Shown here one piece after another: positions 8,088 through 17,619 of a stretch of DNA of 64,000 bases. The stretch is from Candidatus Woesearchaeota archaeon (GTDB lineage: Archaea > Nanobdellota > Nanobdellia > Woesearchaeales > 21-14-0-10-32-9). Positions within the stretch are counted from its first letter, which is position 1; the number at the start of each line of letters is the position of its first letter. The notes beneath the pieces were generated by a model that was not told where the DNA came from, did not search any database, and saw only the letters and a program-made list of their open reading frames with translations. Position numbers and translations under genes: made by a program. The stretch is taken from positions 200,339 through 264,338 of the forward strand of contig JAHKLZ010000005.1 in the NCBI GenBank assembly GCA_020854775.1, read 5' to 3'.

Positions 8088-8926
8088 TGTTTTTTTTCTT
8101 CTAGTTCTTTTCTTATTGTTTCGCAGAATTCTTGCATTCCTTTATAGTATAGTTCTACGGGGTCAGCGTCGTTTTTCATTAGTACTTCTAGTATTGTGTC
8201 TTTTCCTTCTTTGTCTCTGTCCAAGTTTTTTAGGTCTTGTAGTTGTTTTTTTGTTAGGACTTGGTTTTCTGGTTTTTTTAAGTTTTTTAAGTGAGATTCT
8301 ATTTTTTCTATGATTGTGAATAGTCTTTTCGTGTCGGTTTTTTCTTCGTTTTGTAGTGCTTCTGATAATTCGTTGTACCAATCAGGTTTTAGATTTATTG
8401 ATTTTCTTAGTTCTTGTGTTCCTCCGTGGTATTTATTATAGACTCTTCCTATTACGAAGTTTAGTGCTTTGCTTTTTTCTTCTATTGACGCTATGTATTC
8501 TTGGATGTTTTGTTCTTTTAGTTGTACTGGTTTTTGTTCTTTTGTTTGTTTTGGTTTTTTCCTTGTTATTCTTATTATTGTGAAGAACATCGTTAAGTAC
8601 AACACTGAGTATATTATATTTATTGATGTTAAGGTTGCTACGTCCATGTTATAGTTCATGTATTCGTAATTTGTTCCTATTAAGAAGAATGATCCTGTTA
8701 TTATTAGTGGTATGAACCATATTGTTATTTTGTGATGGAATGATTCTTCGTATAATACTAAGCTTAGTATTATTGTTATTAAAGATGGTAGAAATCCTAT
8801 TACTACGAAGAGTAATGGTGAATTCGTGCTGAACGCTGATATTATTATTATTGCTAATAGAATCAGTATAGAGAATATTGAGAATCCTTCAAATAGTATT
8901 TTGTTTTGTCTGTTGACTATCTCCAT
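8084..8926 (-). CDS. Membrane protein with cytoplasmic helical C-terminal domain
   Basis: A 280-residue protein that I do not recognise. Four hydrophobic segments fill about residues 12-140 (around SILILLAIIIISAF, LPSLITIILSLVLY, IWFIPLIITGSFFLIG and SVLYLTMFFTIIRI). The rest is charged and helical, rich in Lys and Glu, with EYIASIEEKSKALNFVIGRVY. It is probably a membrane anchor with a cytoplasmic coiled-coil-like domain. It is the first gene of a two-gene unit with the DUF192 lipoprotein, overlapping it by 4 bases. Confidence 0.7.
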   Translation of the reverse strand: MEIVNRQNKILFEGFSIFSILILLAIIIISAFSTNSPLLFVVIGFLPSLITIILSLVLYEESFHHKITIWFIPLIITGSFFLIGTNYEYMNYNMDVATLTSINIIYSVLYLTMFFTIIRITRKKPKQTKEQKPVQLKEQNIQEYIASIEEKSKALNFVIGRVYNKYHGGTQELRKSINLKPDWYNELSEALQNEEKTDTKRLFTIIEKIESHLKNLKKPENQVLTKKQLQDLKNLDRDKEGKDTILEVLMKNDADPVELYYKGMQEFCETIRKELEEKKQ

Positions 8927-9016
8927 ATCTGTGTAAGTATTGTTTTGTTTTATATATTTTTTGAAAATTTTTTTGTTTTTTTATTTATTAGTGGTGAATT
9001 AGAAGTTTTTTTGTTG

Positions 9017-10744
9017 TTATGCTTGTTCTTTGTTTATGTTACTTTTTAGTTCTTTGTATTTTTTTCTTTTTTCTATGTGTCTTAAGTGGTTTAATTTTTC
9101 TTTTAGAATTAAATCTTTTTTAAATTTTGTTTCTTGTAATAGTTGAGATGTGTGTTTTCCTCCTAGCATATGAGGCATTATGACGTAATCAGCTCCTGTT
9201 TCGTATAGTTCTAACGCTGTATCTATTTGGTTTGCTACTACTATTTTTATTGCTTTAGGATTTATTTCTTTTAATGTTTTTATTAGTACGTGGTTTGTTT
9301 CAGGGTCAGGTATTGTTGATATTATCATTTTTGTTTTTGATAAGTTTATTTCTGATAAGAATTCTCTGTTGTCTGCATCCCCATATATTGAATTTATTCC
9401 TTGTTTTGTTACTTCTTTTACTGTGTCAGGATTGTTATCTATTACTAAGAAAGTTTTTTTCATTTTTGTTAATGATTCTGCTAAGTCAAATCCTATTCGG
9501 TTATATCCGAAAAGTATTACTTCATGCATTTTTTTGTTTTGTTCTTGGTTTTTTTCTGATGTTTTTTTCTTTTCGAATATTGATAAATAAGGTGATAATA
9601 ATTCGTATATTTTTTTATTGTATATTATTAGGTAAGTAGAGCCTGAAATTGTTATTATTCCTATGAATGTGACTAATGATAATATTTCTCCTGTTAAGTG
9701 TCCTACTGTCACTCCTAATCCTATTAGTATTAGTGAGAATTCGCTTATTTGTGCGACTGTGAATCCTGAGAATAACGCGTTTCTTTTAGAGTATCCTTGT
9801 GCACCCATCAATATCAATACTATTAATGGATTTCCTATTAGTACGAATATTGATAGTATTATTATTGGCCATATGAATTGTGTTATGTTTGAGAATACCA
9901 TTTGGCTTCCTAGCCATACAAAGAATAGTAATATGAAGAAGTCTCTTAGTGGTTTTAGTTTTGAGCTTATTTCATATTTTAGTGGCGACATTGACAAGGC
10001 TACTCCTGCTAGTAGTGCTCCTGCTTCTATTGAAAAATTTAGTTTTTCAAATATTGTTGCTACTATGAAGCACCATGCTATCGCGAAGAATAATAAGAAT
10101 TCTTGTGATTTTGCTATTTTTTCTGTTATTAATGGGAATATTAGTTTTGCTATTATGAATACTCCTACTAAAATAGTTATTAGTTTTATTATTATTTCTA
10201 TTATTACTATTAATGATAAACCTGCTGTTCCTGTTGAGGATGATATTAACATTAGTATAAACATTGCGACTATGTCTTGTACTATTAGGAATCCTATTGC
10301 GATTCTTCCATACAACGTATCCACGTCTCCTTTGTCTGATAATAGTTTTAGTATTATTATTGTGCTACTGAACGTTAGTGCTATTGCTATGTATATTGCA
10401 GGTATTGTTGCGAATCCTAAAGTTTTTATTATTAAGAATCCTATCACTGATGTGAATATTATTTGTCCTATTCCTGTTATTAGTGCTATTTTTCCTACGT
10501 CTTTTACTGCTTTCGGATTTAGATGTAATCCTACCATGAATAGTAGTATTGCCACACCCATGTGTGCGAATGCTTCGAATGTTTCGTTTCCTGGTTTTAC
10601 TAAGTTTAATAATAACGGGCTAACTAGTATTCCTGTGGCTATATGTCCTATAATTAGTGGTTGTTTGAGTATTCGCATTATCCCTGATACTATTACAGCT
10701 ATTACTAGAACTAATGATAATTCTACGAATACATTATTTAACAA
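9017..10744 (-). CDS. CPA2/Kef-type cation:proton antiporter with TrkA-N domain
   Basis: A 575-residue protein. The first 380 residues are about 12 membrane segments of a Na+/H+ exchanger (CPA2) domain: QPLIIGHIATGILVSP, HMGVAILLFMVGL and FSSTIIILKLLSD. From about 405 comes a Rossmann RCK/TrkA-N domain starting EVILFGYNRIGFDLAESL with IDNNPDTV and GDADNREFL. It should exchange K+ or Na+ for protons under nucleotide control. Length and order match Kef-type systems. A large antisense frame here on the other strand is a shadow. Confidence 0.92.
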   Translation of the reverse strand: MLNNVFVELSLVLVIAVIVSGIMRILKQPLIIGHIATGILVSPLLLNLVKPGNETFEAFAHMGVAILLFMVGLHLNPKAVKDVGKIALITGIGQIIFTSVIGFLIIKTLGFATIPAIYIAIALTFSSTIIILKLLSDKGDVDTLYGRIAIGFLIVQDIVAMFILMLISSSTGTAGLSLIVIIEIIIKLITILVGVFIIAKLIFPLITEKIAKSQEFLLFFAIAWCFIVATIFEKLNFSIEAGALLAGVALSMSPLKYEISSKLKPLRDFFILLFFVWLGSQMVFSNITQFIWPIIILSIFVLIGNPLIVLILMGAQGYSKRNALFSGFTVAQISEFSLILIGLGVTVGHLTGEILSLVTFIGIITISGSTYLIIYNKKIYELLSPYLSIFEKKKTSEKNQEQNKKMHEVILFGYNRIGFDLAESLTKMKKTFLVIDNNPDTVKEVTKQGINSIYGDADNREFLSEINLSKTKMIISTIPDPETNHVLIKTLKEINPKAIKIVVANQIDTALELYETGADYVIMPHMLGGKHTSQLLQETKFKKDLILKEKLNHLRHIEKRKKYKELKSNINKEQA

Positions 10745-10792
10745 TTTTTTTTCCTCTTTTTTATTATTGTTTTTTTTAGTTATTTATTAATT

Positions 10793-11383
10793 TTATTTTT
10801 TTGTTCCTTTGTATACTCTGAATCCGCTTTGTTTGACGATTTCAGATACGTTTCCAAAGGTTTCTTCTATTTTTTTAGCGAGTGTTTTTCCACCTTTGTT
10901 GTGCCTAGCAACTATTTGCAATGTTCCTTTTTTTTTAAGGTGCTTATGTGCTTGTTCTATTAATGTGAAGCAAGTTTCTTTTCCTGTTGCTATTGGCGGA
11001 TTTGATATTATGTGATCGTATTCTTCTTGTATTTTTTCAAAGAGATTTGATTTAATAATTTTTCCTTTTAATTTGTGTTTTTCAAGATTCATTCTCGTAA
11101 TTTTTATTGCTCTTTCGTTAATATCTGAGAATGTTATTTCTAGTTCCGGTTTTTGTTTTAGTAAACAAATGCCTATTACTCCATTTCCACATCCTAAATC
11201 AAGTATTTTTTTTTTGGTTATTTCTGCGTTTTCTATTAATAACTGAGTTGCGCTGTCTAATTCTTTTTTTGAAAATAATCCTGATGCTGAGAATAGTTCG
11301 AATGCTTGTTTTTTTAGTTTTATTTTTATAGTGAATATTTCTTCTTTTGATAATGGTTTTTCTGTGTAATAATGGTCCATCAT
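10793..11383 (-). CDS. Class I SAM-dependent methyltransferase (RsmC/MTS-like)
   Basis: A 196-residue protein. It starts MMDHYYTEKPLSK, then a Rossmann methyltransferase: ILDLGCGNGVIGICLL (motif I), EITFSDINERAI, and SNPPIATGKE (the NPP[FY/I] motif of N-methyltransferases). This is the short MTS domain related to RsmC/RlmG 16S and 23S rRNA guanine-N2 methyltransferases. Archaeal proteins of this size are stand-alone; rRNA guanine methylation is the best guess. The next codon is also ATG (11380). It follows a TTTATAATATAC-type box. Confidence 0.85.
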   Translation of the reverse strand: MMDHYYTEKPLSKEEIFTIKIKLKKQAFELFSASGLFSKKELDSATQLLIENAEITKKKILDLGCGNGVIGICLLKQKPELEITFSDINERAIKITRMNLEKHKLKGKIIKSNLFEKIQEEYDHIISNPPIATGKETCFTLIEQAHKHLKKKGTLQIVARHNKGGKTLAKKIEETFGNVSEIVKQSGFRVYKGTKK

Positions 11384-11419
11384 TTTTTATTGTTTTGTAT
11401 ATTATAAAAAGTTTTGTTT

Positions 11420-11956
11420 TTAATTATTGTCTAAGTAGTCTTTTAGTCTTTGTATTGCTTTATATCTGTGAGATATTTTATTTTTTTCTTCAGGCGTCAT
11501 TTCTGAGAATCTTTTATTGTATCCTATTGGTATGAATATTTTATCAAACGCGAATCCTTTATCTCCTTTCATTTCTACGACTGTTCCTTTTATTTCTCCT
11601 TTGAATATTTTTATGTCTTGTTCTGATTTTGCTAATGCGATTAAACAAGTAGTTGTTGCGTTTTTATTTTTTGTTAAGTGAGCTAGTTTTTCATATCCTA
11701 ATATATCTATGAAATCTTTAATGTATGGTCCTGGTAATCCGTTTCATTCTTCGAATCCGAAGGACGTGTCTTCTATTAGGCAAGGTTTTTTTAGTTGAGC
11801 ATATGTTTGTTTGGCTTTTTCTAGTATTACTTCTTCTGATGTTCCTTGTATTTCTTTTGTTTCTACTGGTATTGCTTCTAATTCGTATTCTTCTAGTAAG
11901 GATTTGAATTCTTGTAATTTATTCTTGTTTCCTGTTGCTATTATTAGTTTTTTCAT
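11420..11956 (-). pseudogene. ITPase/XTPase (RdgB/HAM1 family) with an in-frame TGA
   Basis: The N-terminal part has LIATGNKNKLQEFKSLL, the classic T/S-x-x-x-N-x-x-K motif of house-cleaning nucleoside triphosphate pyrophosphatases, and IEDTSFGFEE. The frame then hits TGA at 11744-11746 and continues without other stops: NGLPGPYIKDF, GDKGFAFDKIFIP, FSEMTPEEKNKISHRYKA, ending at TAA 11420-11422. Family members usually read ...NGxPGxY here, so the rest is clearly the same gene. One G-to-A change in a TGG Trp codon would explain the stop. Intact it would be 178 residues, removing ITP/XTP from nucleotide pools. TGA is used as a normal stop elsewhere in the window. Confidence 0.85.
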
Positions 11957-11966
11957 GTTATTTTTA

Positions 11967-13355
11967 TTATTCTTTGATTATTTCGCTTCCTTCTTTGGAG
12001 TCTAGAACTTTGTATCCTTTTTGTTTTAGTAAGTCTCGGAGTTCGTCACTTTTTTTCCAGTTTTTGTTTTTTCTTGTCGCGTCTCTTTCTTCTTGTATTT
12101 TTAGTATGTCTTCTGGTATCTTTTGTTCTTTTTCTATTAATTTTAATCCCAGTACTTCGTCAAATTTTTCTATTAGTGCGAGTTTTGTTGTTTCGTTAAT
12201 ATCTTCTTCTAGCATTTCCCACGTCGTTGCTAATGCTTTCGCCGTATTTAAATCATCATTTAGATTTTCTTTAAATTTTGTTAGTTGTTCTTCGTATTTT
12301 TCTTTTTGTATTTCTTTTTTTTCTGCTTTTTTTATTTCGCGTATTTTATTTTTTAATTTTTGTAAAGAATTTTTGGCTGTGTCCATTGCTTCTTTTGAGT
12401 ACATTATTTTTTTTCTGTAATGTGTTCCTAATAAGAAATAACGGTATTCTTCTGGTTTGTATCCTTTGTCTATTAAGACTTGTAATGTTAAGAATCCGTC
12501 TTTGGATTTTGACATTTTTTCGCCTTCACTCATCACTAAGAATTCATTATGCATCCAATAAGTTACCCATTCGTGTCCGAATGCTGCTTCGCTTTGTGCT
12601 ATTTCGTTTGTGTGATGAATTGGTACGTGATCTATACCTCCTGTGTGTATGTCAAATTTTTCTCCTAAGTATTTGCAAGACATAGCGCTACATTCTATGT
12701 GCCATCCTGGGAAACCTTTACCCCAGGGTGATTCCCATTCCATTTCGTGATTTTCATATTTGTGTCTGGTAAACCATAACACGAAATCAGAGTTGTTTTT
12801 TTTGTGTTTGTCTATTTCTACGCGTGATTGGGTTTCTTCTTGTTTTTGTTTTCTTCCTGTAAGTTTTCCGTATTCTTCAAATTTTTCAGTATCAAAATAT
12901 ATATTTCCTTCTGCTTCATACACGTATCCATTAGTTTGTATTTTTTTTATTAGTTCTATCATTTCTTGTATGTGTTCTGTTGCTTTAGGGTAATGGTTTG
13001 CTGGTTCTATGTTTAGTTTTTTTAGGTCTTCATAGAATGCTTCTTCATAAAATTTAGCGATATCCCAAACTGTTTTGTTTTCTCTTTTTGCTCCTTTTAC
13101 GAGTTTATCTTCCCCTTCGTCTTCATCACTTGTTAAATGACCTACGTCTGTTATGTTTATTACATGGTTTACTTCGTAATTGTTTAATTTGAATGTTTTT
13201 TTTAGTATGTCTGCGAATACGTATGATCTTAGATTCCCAATGTGAGGATAATTATAAACTGTTGGTCCGCAAGAATATATTTTGACTTTTCCTTTTTCTA
13301 AAGGTGTGAATTCTTCTTTTTCTTTAGTTAAAGTGTTATATATTTTTATTTTCAT
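11967..13355 (-). CDS. cysS: Cysteinyl-tRNA synthetase
   Basis: A 462-residue class I synthetase of normal length. It begins [16 protein letters not shown]; zinc Cys in [15 protein letters not shown] (HIGH-like HIGN), LYLG..., the WHIECSAMS zinc ligands, [15 protein letters not shown], and KMSKSKDG for KMSKS. It charges tRNA-Cys. An in-frame ATG three codons upstream (13364) is possible, but the TATA-like AATATAAATA near 13384 places the transcript start close to 13355. It lies between the broken ITPase gene and glyS on the same strand. Confidence 0.96.
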   Translation of the reverse strand: MKIKIYNTLTKEKEEFTPLEKGKVKIYSCGPTVYNYPHIGNLRSYVFADILKKTFKLNNYEVNHVINITDVGHLTSDEDEGEDKLVKGAKRENKTVWDIAKFYEEAFYEDLKKLNIEPANHYPKATEHIQEMIELIKKIQTNGYVYEAEGNIYFDTEKFEEYGKLTGRKQKQEETQSRVEIDKHKKNNSDFVLWFTRHKYENHEMEWESPWGKGFPGWHIECSAMSCKYLGEKFDIHTGGIDHVPIHHTNEIAQSEAAFGHEWVTYWMHNEFLVMSEGEKMSKSKDGFLTLQVLIDKGYKPEEYRYFLLGTHYRKKIMYSKEAMDTAKNSLQKLKNKIREIKKAEKKEIQKEKYEEQLTKFKENLNDDLNTAKALATTWEMLEEDINETTKLALIEKFDEVLGLKLIEKEQKIPEDILKIQEERDATRKNKNWKKSDELRDLLKQKGYKVLDSKEGSEIIKE

Positions 13356-13400
13356 AAATGTCATAAAGAAAGGGTTATTTATATTAATTTCTAATTATTC

Positions 13401-14915
13401 TTATTTTAGATTATTTAATAAATATTCTTGTATGTTTTCTATTTTTATTCTTTTTTGTTCTTCGCTGTCTCGTTCTCTGATTGTTACTGTGTTTTTGTTA
13501 TTTCCTGTTTCTATTGTTTCAAAATCTATTGTGATACAGTAAGGTGTTCCTATGGAGTCCTGTCTTAGGTATCTTTTTCCGATGCTTCCTGATTCATCGT
13601 ATTGTATTATTAGTCCTTGTTCTAGTAATTCTTGTTTTATTTTGTGTGCTAATTTTTGTAATGGTTCTTTTTTTATTAGAGGTAGTATCGATGCTTTTAC
13701 TGGTGCCACGTTTTTTGGTAATCTTAGTTTGGGTTTTCCTGCTTCTATTTCTTGTTTGTTATATGCTAGGTCTAATAATGCTAATAATACTCTGTTTGGT
13801 CCTATTGCTATTTCTAGTATGTGTGGTGTTTCTTTTTTGTTTGTTTCAGGATTTAATGCTTGTAATTCTTTACCTGAATGTTTTGAGTGTACTTTTAAAT
13901 CGTAATCTGTTCTGTCGTGGCAACCGCATAGTTCTATCCATCCGTAGCTCTTGAAATTCATTTCTAAGTCCCATGCATCTTCTGCGTAAAATGACATTTT
14001 TTCAGGTAAGTGTTGTTTGAATCTTATATTTTCTTTTGGAATGCCAAATTCTTCAAATAATGCTTGTGTAAATCCTAGTGTCCATGCGTATGCTTTGTTT
14101 TTTAGTATTTTTTTATTTATTGCGTCTTTTAATTTTATTTTTTGATATTCTTTGTTTTCTTTTTGTGTTTTTGCTGATAGCAAGTTTAGTTCTTTTTCTT
14201 CATAATCTTTGAATTGTTCAAATTCTTGTTTTTGGTCTTTGAATAAGAATATTTGTGCTTCTGCTTGTGTAAATTCACGAGTTCTTAGTAAGTGTTGGCG
14301 AGGACTTATTTCGTTTCTGTATGCGTTTCCTATTTGGAATATTCCAAAAGGTAGTTTATCTCTGTAGAATCGTAAGTAGTTCAAGAAAGGCAGATACGTA
14401 GTGGTTGCTGTTTCTGGTCTGTTGTACATTTCTTGGTTTAGTCCTATTTTTGTTTTTAGCATTAACATGTGTTTTTCTATTTTTGGTGGTAGTCTAGTTT
14501 TGCATGTTGGACAGTTTATTTCATTTTCTTTGAAAAATTCTTCTAATTGTTTTTCTGTGAATGAGTCTCCATCCACATTATGTGTTTCTTCTATTAAGTT
14601 GTCTGCTCTGTATATGTTTTTGCATTTTTCGCATTCTACTAATGGATCTGAGAAGTTTCCTAAGTGTCCTGATGCTTCCCATACTTTTTTTGGCGTTACT
14701 ATTGGGCATTCTACTTCGTAAAACATTAATTTTTGAAAGAATTTTCTTATTGTGTTTTCTATATTATTTTTTAATGTTTTTCCTAATGGACCGAAATCGT
14801 AGAATCCTGAAACACCTCCATCATATATTTCTGGGCTTGGTCCGTGTACGAATCCTTTTTCGGATATGAAACTCATTAGTTCTTCTCTTGCTTTTTGGGA
14901 TTCTTTTTTGTTCAT
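13401..14915 (-). CDS. glyS: Glycyl-tRNA synthetase, archaeal/eukaryotic alpha2 type
   Basis: A 504-residue class II synthetase. The start SQKAREELMSFISEKGFVHG leads to GVSGFYDFGPLGKTLKNN (motif 1 region), a Cys4 insertion (VECEKCKNIYRAD and NCPTCKT), RPETATTTYLPFLN, FRDKLPFGIFQIGNAYRNEISPR (motif 2), IEIAIGPNR-like LEIAIGPNRVLLALL (motif 3), and a C-terminal anticodon-binding domain (PVKASILPL). It charges tRNA-Gly. It is slightly shorter than many archaeal homologs. A TATA-like TTTATAAAAAC lies about 25 bases before the ATG. Confidence 0.96.
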   Translation of the reverse strand: MNKKESQKAREELMSFISEKGFVHGPSPEIYDGGVSGFYDFGPLGKTLKNNIENTIRKFFQKLMFYEVECPIVTPKKVWEASGHLGNFSDPLVECEKCKNIYRADNLIEETHNVDGDSFTEKQLEEFFKENEINCPTCKTRLPPKIEKHMLMLKTKIGLNQEMYNRPETATTTYLPFLNYLRFYRDKLPFGIFQIGNAYRNEISPRQHLLRTREFTQAEAQIFLFKDQKQEFEQFKDYEEKELNLLSAKTQKENKEYQKIKLKDAINKKILKNKAYAWTLGFTQALFEEFGIPKENIRFKQHLPEKMSFYAEDAWDLEMNFKSYGWIELCGCHDRTDYDLKVHSKHSGKELQALNPETNKKETPHILEIAIGPNRVLLALLDLAYNKQEIEAGKPKLRLPKNVAPVKASILPLIKKEPLQKLAHKIKQELLEQGLIIQYDESGSIGKRYLRQDSIGTPYCITIDFETIETGNNKNTVTIRERDSEEQKRIKIENIQEYLLNNLK

Positions 14916-15018
14916 TTTTATGAGTGAAGCTTTTGTTTTTATAAATATTGCTTTGAAATTTGTTATTTTTTTGTTTTTGTCATTATTTTTTTAAATATTG
15001 AGTGTTTTCTGTTTTTTT

Positions 15019-17148
15019 ATGTGTGGAGTTATTGGTTTTTTTAATTTTGAGAATTCTGTTAGTTTAGTTCGTAAAGGGTTAGATTTGATGAGTCATCGAG
15101 GAGTTGATGGTTTTTCTTTATTTGATGGTGTTTCTGTTGGTGAGAATATTAGTGGTAATTCTTTTAATTGTGTAGGTCATAGACTTCATGCTGTGAATGG
15201 TTTTAGTCTTATGCCTTTGGTTAAGGATGGTTTTGTTTTGTCTGCTAATTGCGAGATTTATAATTTTAGGGATCTTGCTAAAAATTTTGATATTAGTCTG
15301 CATGATAATGATTCTGTTGTTTTGTTAGATTTTTTGATTAAGCAAGGTGTTAGTGTTGATTCTTTAAGTTTATTGGATGGTGTTTATGCTTTTGCTTTTT
15401 GGGATTTGAATAAAAACTTGGTTACTATTACTAGGGATTTGCTTGGTGAGAAGCCTTTGTGGTATTTTTTTCATGAGGGTAAGTTTGCTTTTGCTTCTGA
15501 GAAAAAGGTTTTGATTGGTTTGGGTCTTGATTCTCAGTTTATTCGCGAGGTTCATCCTAGGCACATTATTACTTTTGATTTGTCTTCTTATGAATTGAGT
15601 TCTAGTTATAAAGATTTTTTTGAGGTTTCAGTTCTTGATGAAGATGATGCTTTCTTTTTTAATGAAACGTCTAGGTTATTGGAGGATGCTGTTAAGAAAA
15701 GGATTCCTCCTGATAATAGGGTTGCTTTGTTGTTTTCTGGTGGTTTAGATTCTTGTTTCATCGCTCTTATTTTAAAGAAATTAGGTGTTGATTTTAAGTG
15801 TTATACTGCTTCTTTGGAGCATGATTCTTTTCAAGTGAGTCATGATGAGTCTTGGTCTTTGAGGGCTGCTAAAGTTTTAGGTCTTGATTTGGAAGTTGTT
15901 CGTACGTCTCTTGATGATTATAAAGATGTTGTTAAAGACGTTTTAGGCATCATTGAGGATAATAATGTTACTAAAGTTAGTGTTGGTGCTTCTTTTTTTA
16001 TGTGTTCTCGTAAGGCTAGAGATGATGGTTTTAAGGTTATTTTTTCAGGGCTTGGTAGTGAGGAGTTATTTGCTGGTTATAATCGTCATTTGAATAGTTT
16101 TGAGCTTAATGAGGAGTGTCTTAGTGGTTTTCGTAAGTTATTTGAGCGAGATTTGTATAGGGATGATGTTATTACTATGTTTAATAATTTGGAGCTTAGA
16201 TCTCCTTTTTTAGATATTAATTTAGTTAAGTTTTCTTTGTGTATTCCTCCTCATTTAAAGCTTAGGGATGGTGTTAATAAGTTTATTCTTCGTAGTATTA
16301 GTAAGGACTTGGGTTTGCCTGATGAATTTGCTTTTAGGAGGAAGATGGCTGCGCAATATGGTTCTAATTTTGATAAGGCGCTTACTAAGTTTTCTAAGGT
16401 TGCTGGTTTGTCTAAGTCTGGTTTTTTGAAGCAGTTTTATGATTTTGGTAATGTTCGTCTTGGTGCTTTGTGGAGTACTGGTAAAGATAGTTGTTTGGCT
16501 GTTCAAATCATGTTAGAGCAAAATTATGTTGTTTCTTGTTTTATTACTATTAATCCTGCTGATAAAGATTCTTATATGTATCATGGTCCTAATACTCATT
16601 TGGCGAGTCTTCATTCTGATGCTTGCGGTATTCCTTTGATTGTTCAGGATTCTGATAAGGCTAAAGAGGATGAGCTTGTTGATTTAAGGTTGGCTTTGAT
16701 TAGAGCTGTTAATGAACATAATATTGAGGGTGTTGTTAGTGGTGCTTTGTTTTCTAATTATCAGCGTAAGCGTATCGAAGTGATTTGTGATGAGCTTGGT
16801 TTGAAGGTTTTTGCTCCTTTGTGGCATATGGATCAGGAGAAAGAGTTGGAGATTCTTTGTGTTAAAAATATTGATTTTTGTTTAGTTAAAGTTGCCGCGG
16901 AGGGTCTTGATAAGAGTTGGCTTGGTCGGTCTTTGGTAAAACAAGATTTTGATAATCTTCGTATTTTGAAAGAAAAATTTGGTTTGAATCCTGCCGGGGA
17001 GGGTGGTGAGTTTGAATCTTTGGTTTTGGATGCTCCCTTTTTTAGTAAGCGAATTTCTTTAGACGAAGTTCGTGTTGATGAAGAAAGCGAGCTTTATGCT
17101 TCGTTAGTTGTTGTTAGGGCTTCTTTGGTTGATAAAGCTTTTAAATGA
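15019..17148 (+). CDS. Asparagine synthetase (AsnB-like) fused to diphthine-ammonia ligase (Dph6)
   Basis: A 709-residue three-domain protein. (1) Residues 2-190: class II glutaminase, MCGVIGFF with catalytic Cys2, SHRGVDG and SANCEIYNF (the usual NGEIYN with G changed to C). (2) About 200-475: asparagine synthetase domain with LFSGGLDSCF (PPi loop, about 238) and FSGLGSEELFAGY. (3) About 477-709: Dph6/MJ0570-type ATP pyrophosphatase, LGALWSTGKDSCLA, ending PAGEGGEFESLVLDAPFF. The ATG at 15019 is required to expose Cys2 and has a TATA-like TTTAAATA about 26 bases upstream. The glutaminase could supply ammonia to diphthamide synthesis on aEF2; see finding. Confidence 0.92.
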   Translation: MCGVIGFFNFENSVSLVRKGLDLMSHRGVDGFSLFDGVSVGENISGNSFNCVGHRLHAVNGFSLMPLVKDGFVLSANCEIYNFRDLAKNFDISLHDNDSVVLLDFLIKQGVSVDSLSLLDGVYAFAFWDLNKNLVTITRDLLGEKPLWYFFHEGKFAFASEKKVLIGLGLDSQFIREVHPRHIITFDLSSYELSSSYKDFFEVSVLDEDDAFFFNETSRLLEDAVKKRIPPDNRVALLFSGGLDSCFIALILKKLGVDFKCYTASLEHDSFQVSHDESWSLRAAKVLGLDLEVVRTSLDDYKDVVKDVLGIIEDNNVTKVSVGASFFMCSRKARDDGFKVIFSGLGSEELFAGYNRHLNSFELNEECLSGFRKLFERDLYRDDVITMFNNLELRSPFLDINLVKFSLCIPPHLKLRDGVNKFILRSISKDLGLPDEFAFRRKMAAQYGSNFDKALTKFSKVAGLSKSGFLKQFYDFGNVRLGALWSTGKDSCLAVQIMLEQNYVVSCFITINPADKDSYMYHGPNTHLASLHSDACGIPLIVQDSDKAKEDELVDLRLALIRAVNEHNIEGVVSGALFSNYQRKRIEVICDELGLKVFAPLWHMDQEKELEILCVKNIDFCLVKVAAEGLDKSWLGRSLVKQDFDNLRILKEKFGLNPAGEGGEFESLVLDAPFFSKRISLDEVRVDEESELYASLVVVRASLVDKAFK

Positions 17149-17174
17149 ACAAATTTTTCTTTAAATTCATAGCC

Positions 17175-17263
17175 TTCATGCCACGATCGCATACACAAAA
17201 ATCAAAAAACGATTTTTGGTCGCGATTCGAGTCATTCACATTCATTCATGCCACGATCGCATA
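17175..17263 (+). repeat. 19-bp direct repeat of the tRNA-Ser 5' end
   Basis: TTCATGCCACGATCGCATA occurs at 17175-17193 and at 17245-17263, where it covers the first 14 bases of tRNA-Ser. The copy upstream is followed by unrelated sequence, including an inverted pair of AAAATCAAAAAACGATTTTT type, so it is a fragment rather than a second tRNA. Confidence 0.75.
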
Positions 17264-17332
17264 ATCTGGTATTGCGCAAGCCTGGAAAGCTTGTCCCATC
17301 TGGGATTCCCGGTTCAAATCCGGGTCGTGGCG
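17250..17332 (+). tRNA. trnS: tRNA-Ser (GGA)
   Basis: The acceptor GCCACGA (17250-17256) pairs with TCGTGGC (17325-17331), discriminator G17332. The anticodon stem CAAGC/GCTTG closes the loop CTGGAAA, anticodon GGA. A variable arm TCCCATCTGGGA and T-arm CCCGG-TTCAAAT-CCGGG make a type II tRNA. No intron; CCA is not encoded. It lies downstream of the AsnB-Dph6 gene on the same strand. Confidence 0.95.
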
Positions 17333-17426
17333 TTTCTTTGTTTAATATAAATTATGCGCTTGAGCGAAGCGAAACGCACAGGGCGTTAACGGGCGTACTG
17401 GTTATTCAAATCCGGGTCGTGGCGTT
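17313..17426 (+). repeat. 22-bp direct repeat of the tRNA-Ser 3' end
   Basis: TTCAAATCCGGGTCGTGGCG plus TT is at 17313-17334 (T-loop to discriminator of tRNA-Ser) and again at 17405-17426. The 70 bases between hold a GC-rich piece (17354-17402, GCGCTTGAGCGAAGCG...) unlike the AT-rich surroundings, possibly the remains of a second tRNA copy. Confidence 0.75.
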
Positions 17427-17619
17427 CTTCATGTTACAACAATAAAACATCAATATTTTTGTTTTTTTGTTTTTTTTTGTAGTGACTATTTTTTTTAGAA
17501 TTTTTATTTTTAAAGGTTGTTAAAAAAAGAAAATTATATAAATACAACATAATCTTTGTTTTAGTAAATACGTTTAAATAATTTATTTTTTTACATTTTT
17601 TTATTAGGGGGTTTTATAA

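Noticed and set aside
9663..10790. A 375-codon + strand frame over the antiporter gene
   Set aside because: It is Asn/Ile/Ser-rich with no domain and lies antisense to a complete Kef-type antiporter; it is a shadow of T-rich sequence.
11744..11746. TGA decoded as tryptophan
   Set aside because: TGA ends several normal genes in the window, so a local mutation or sequence error is simpler.
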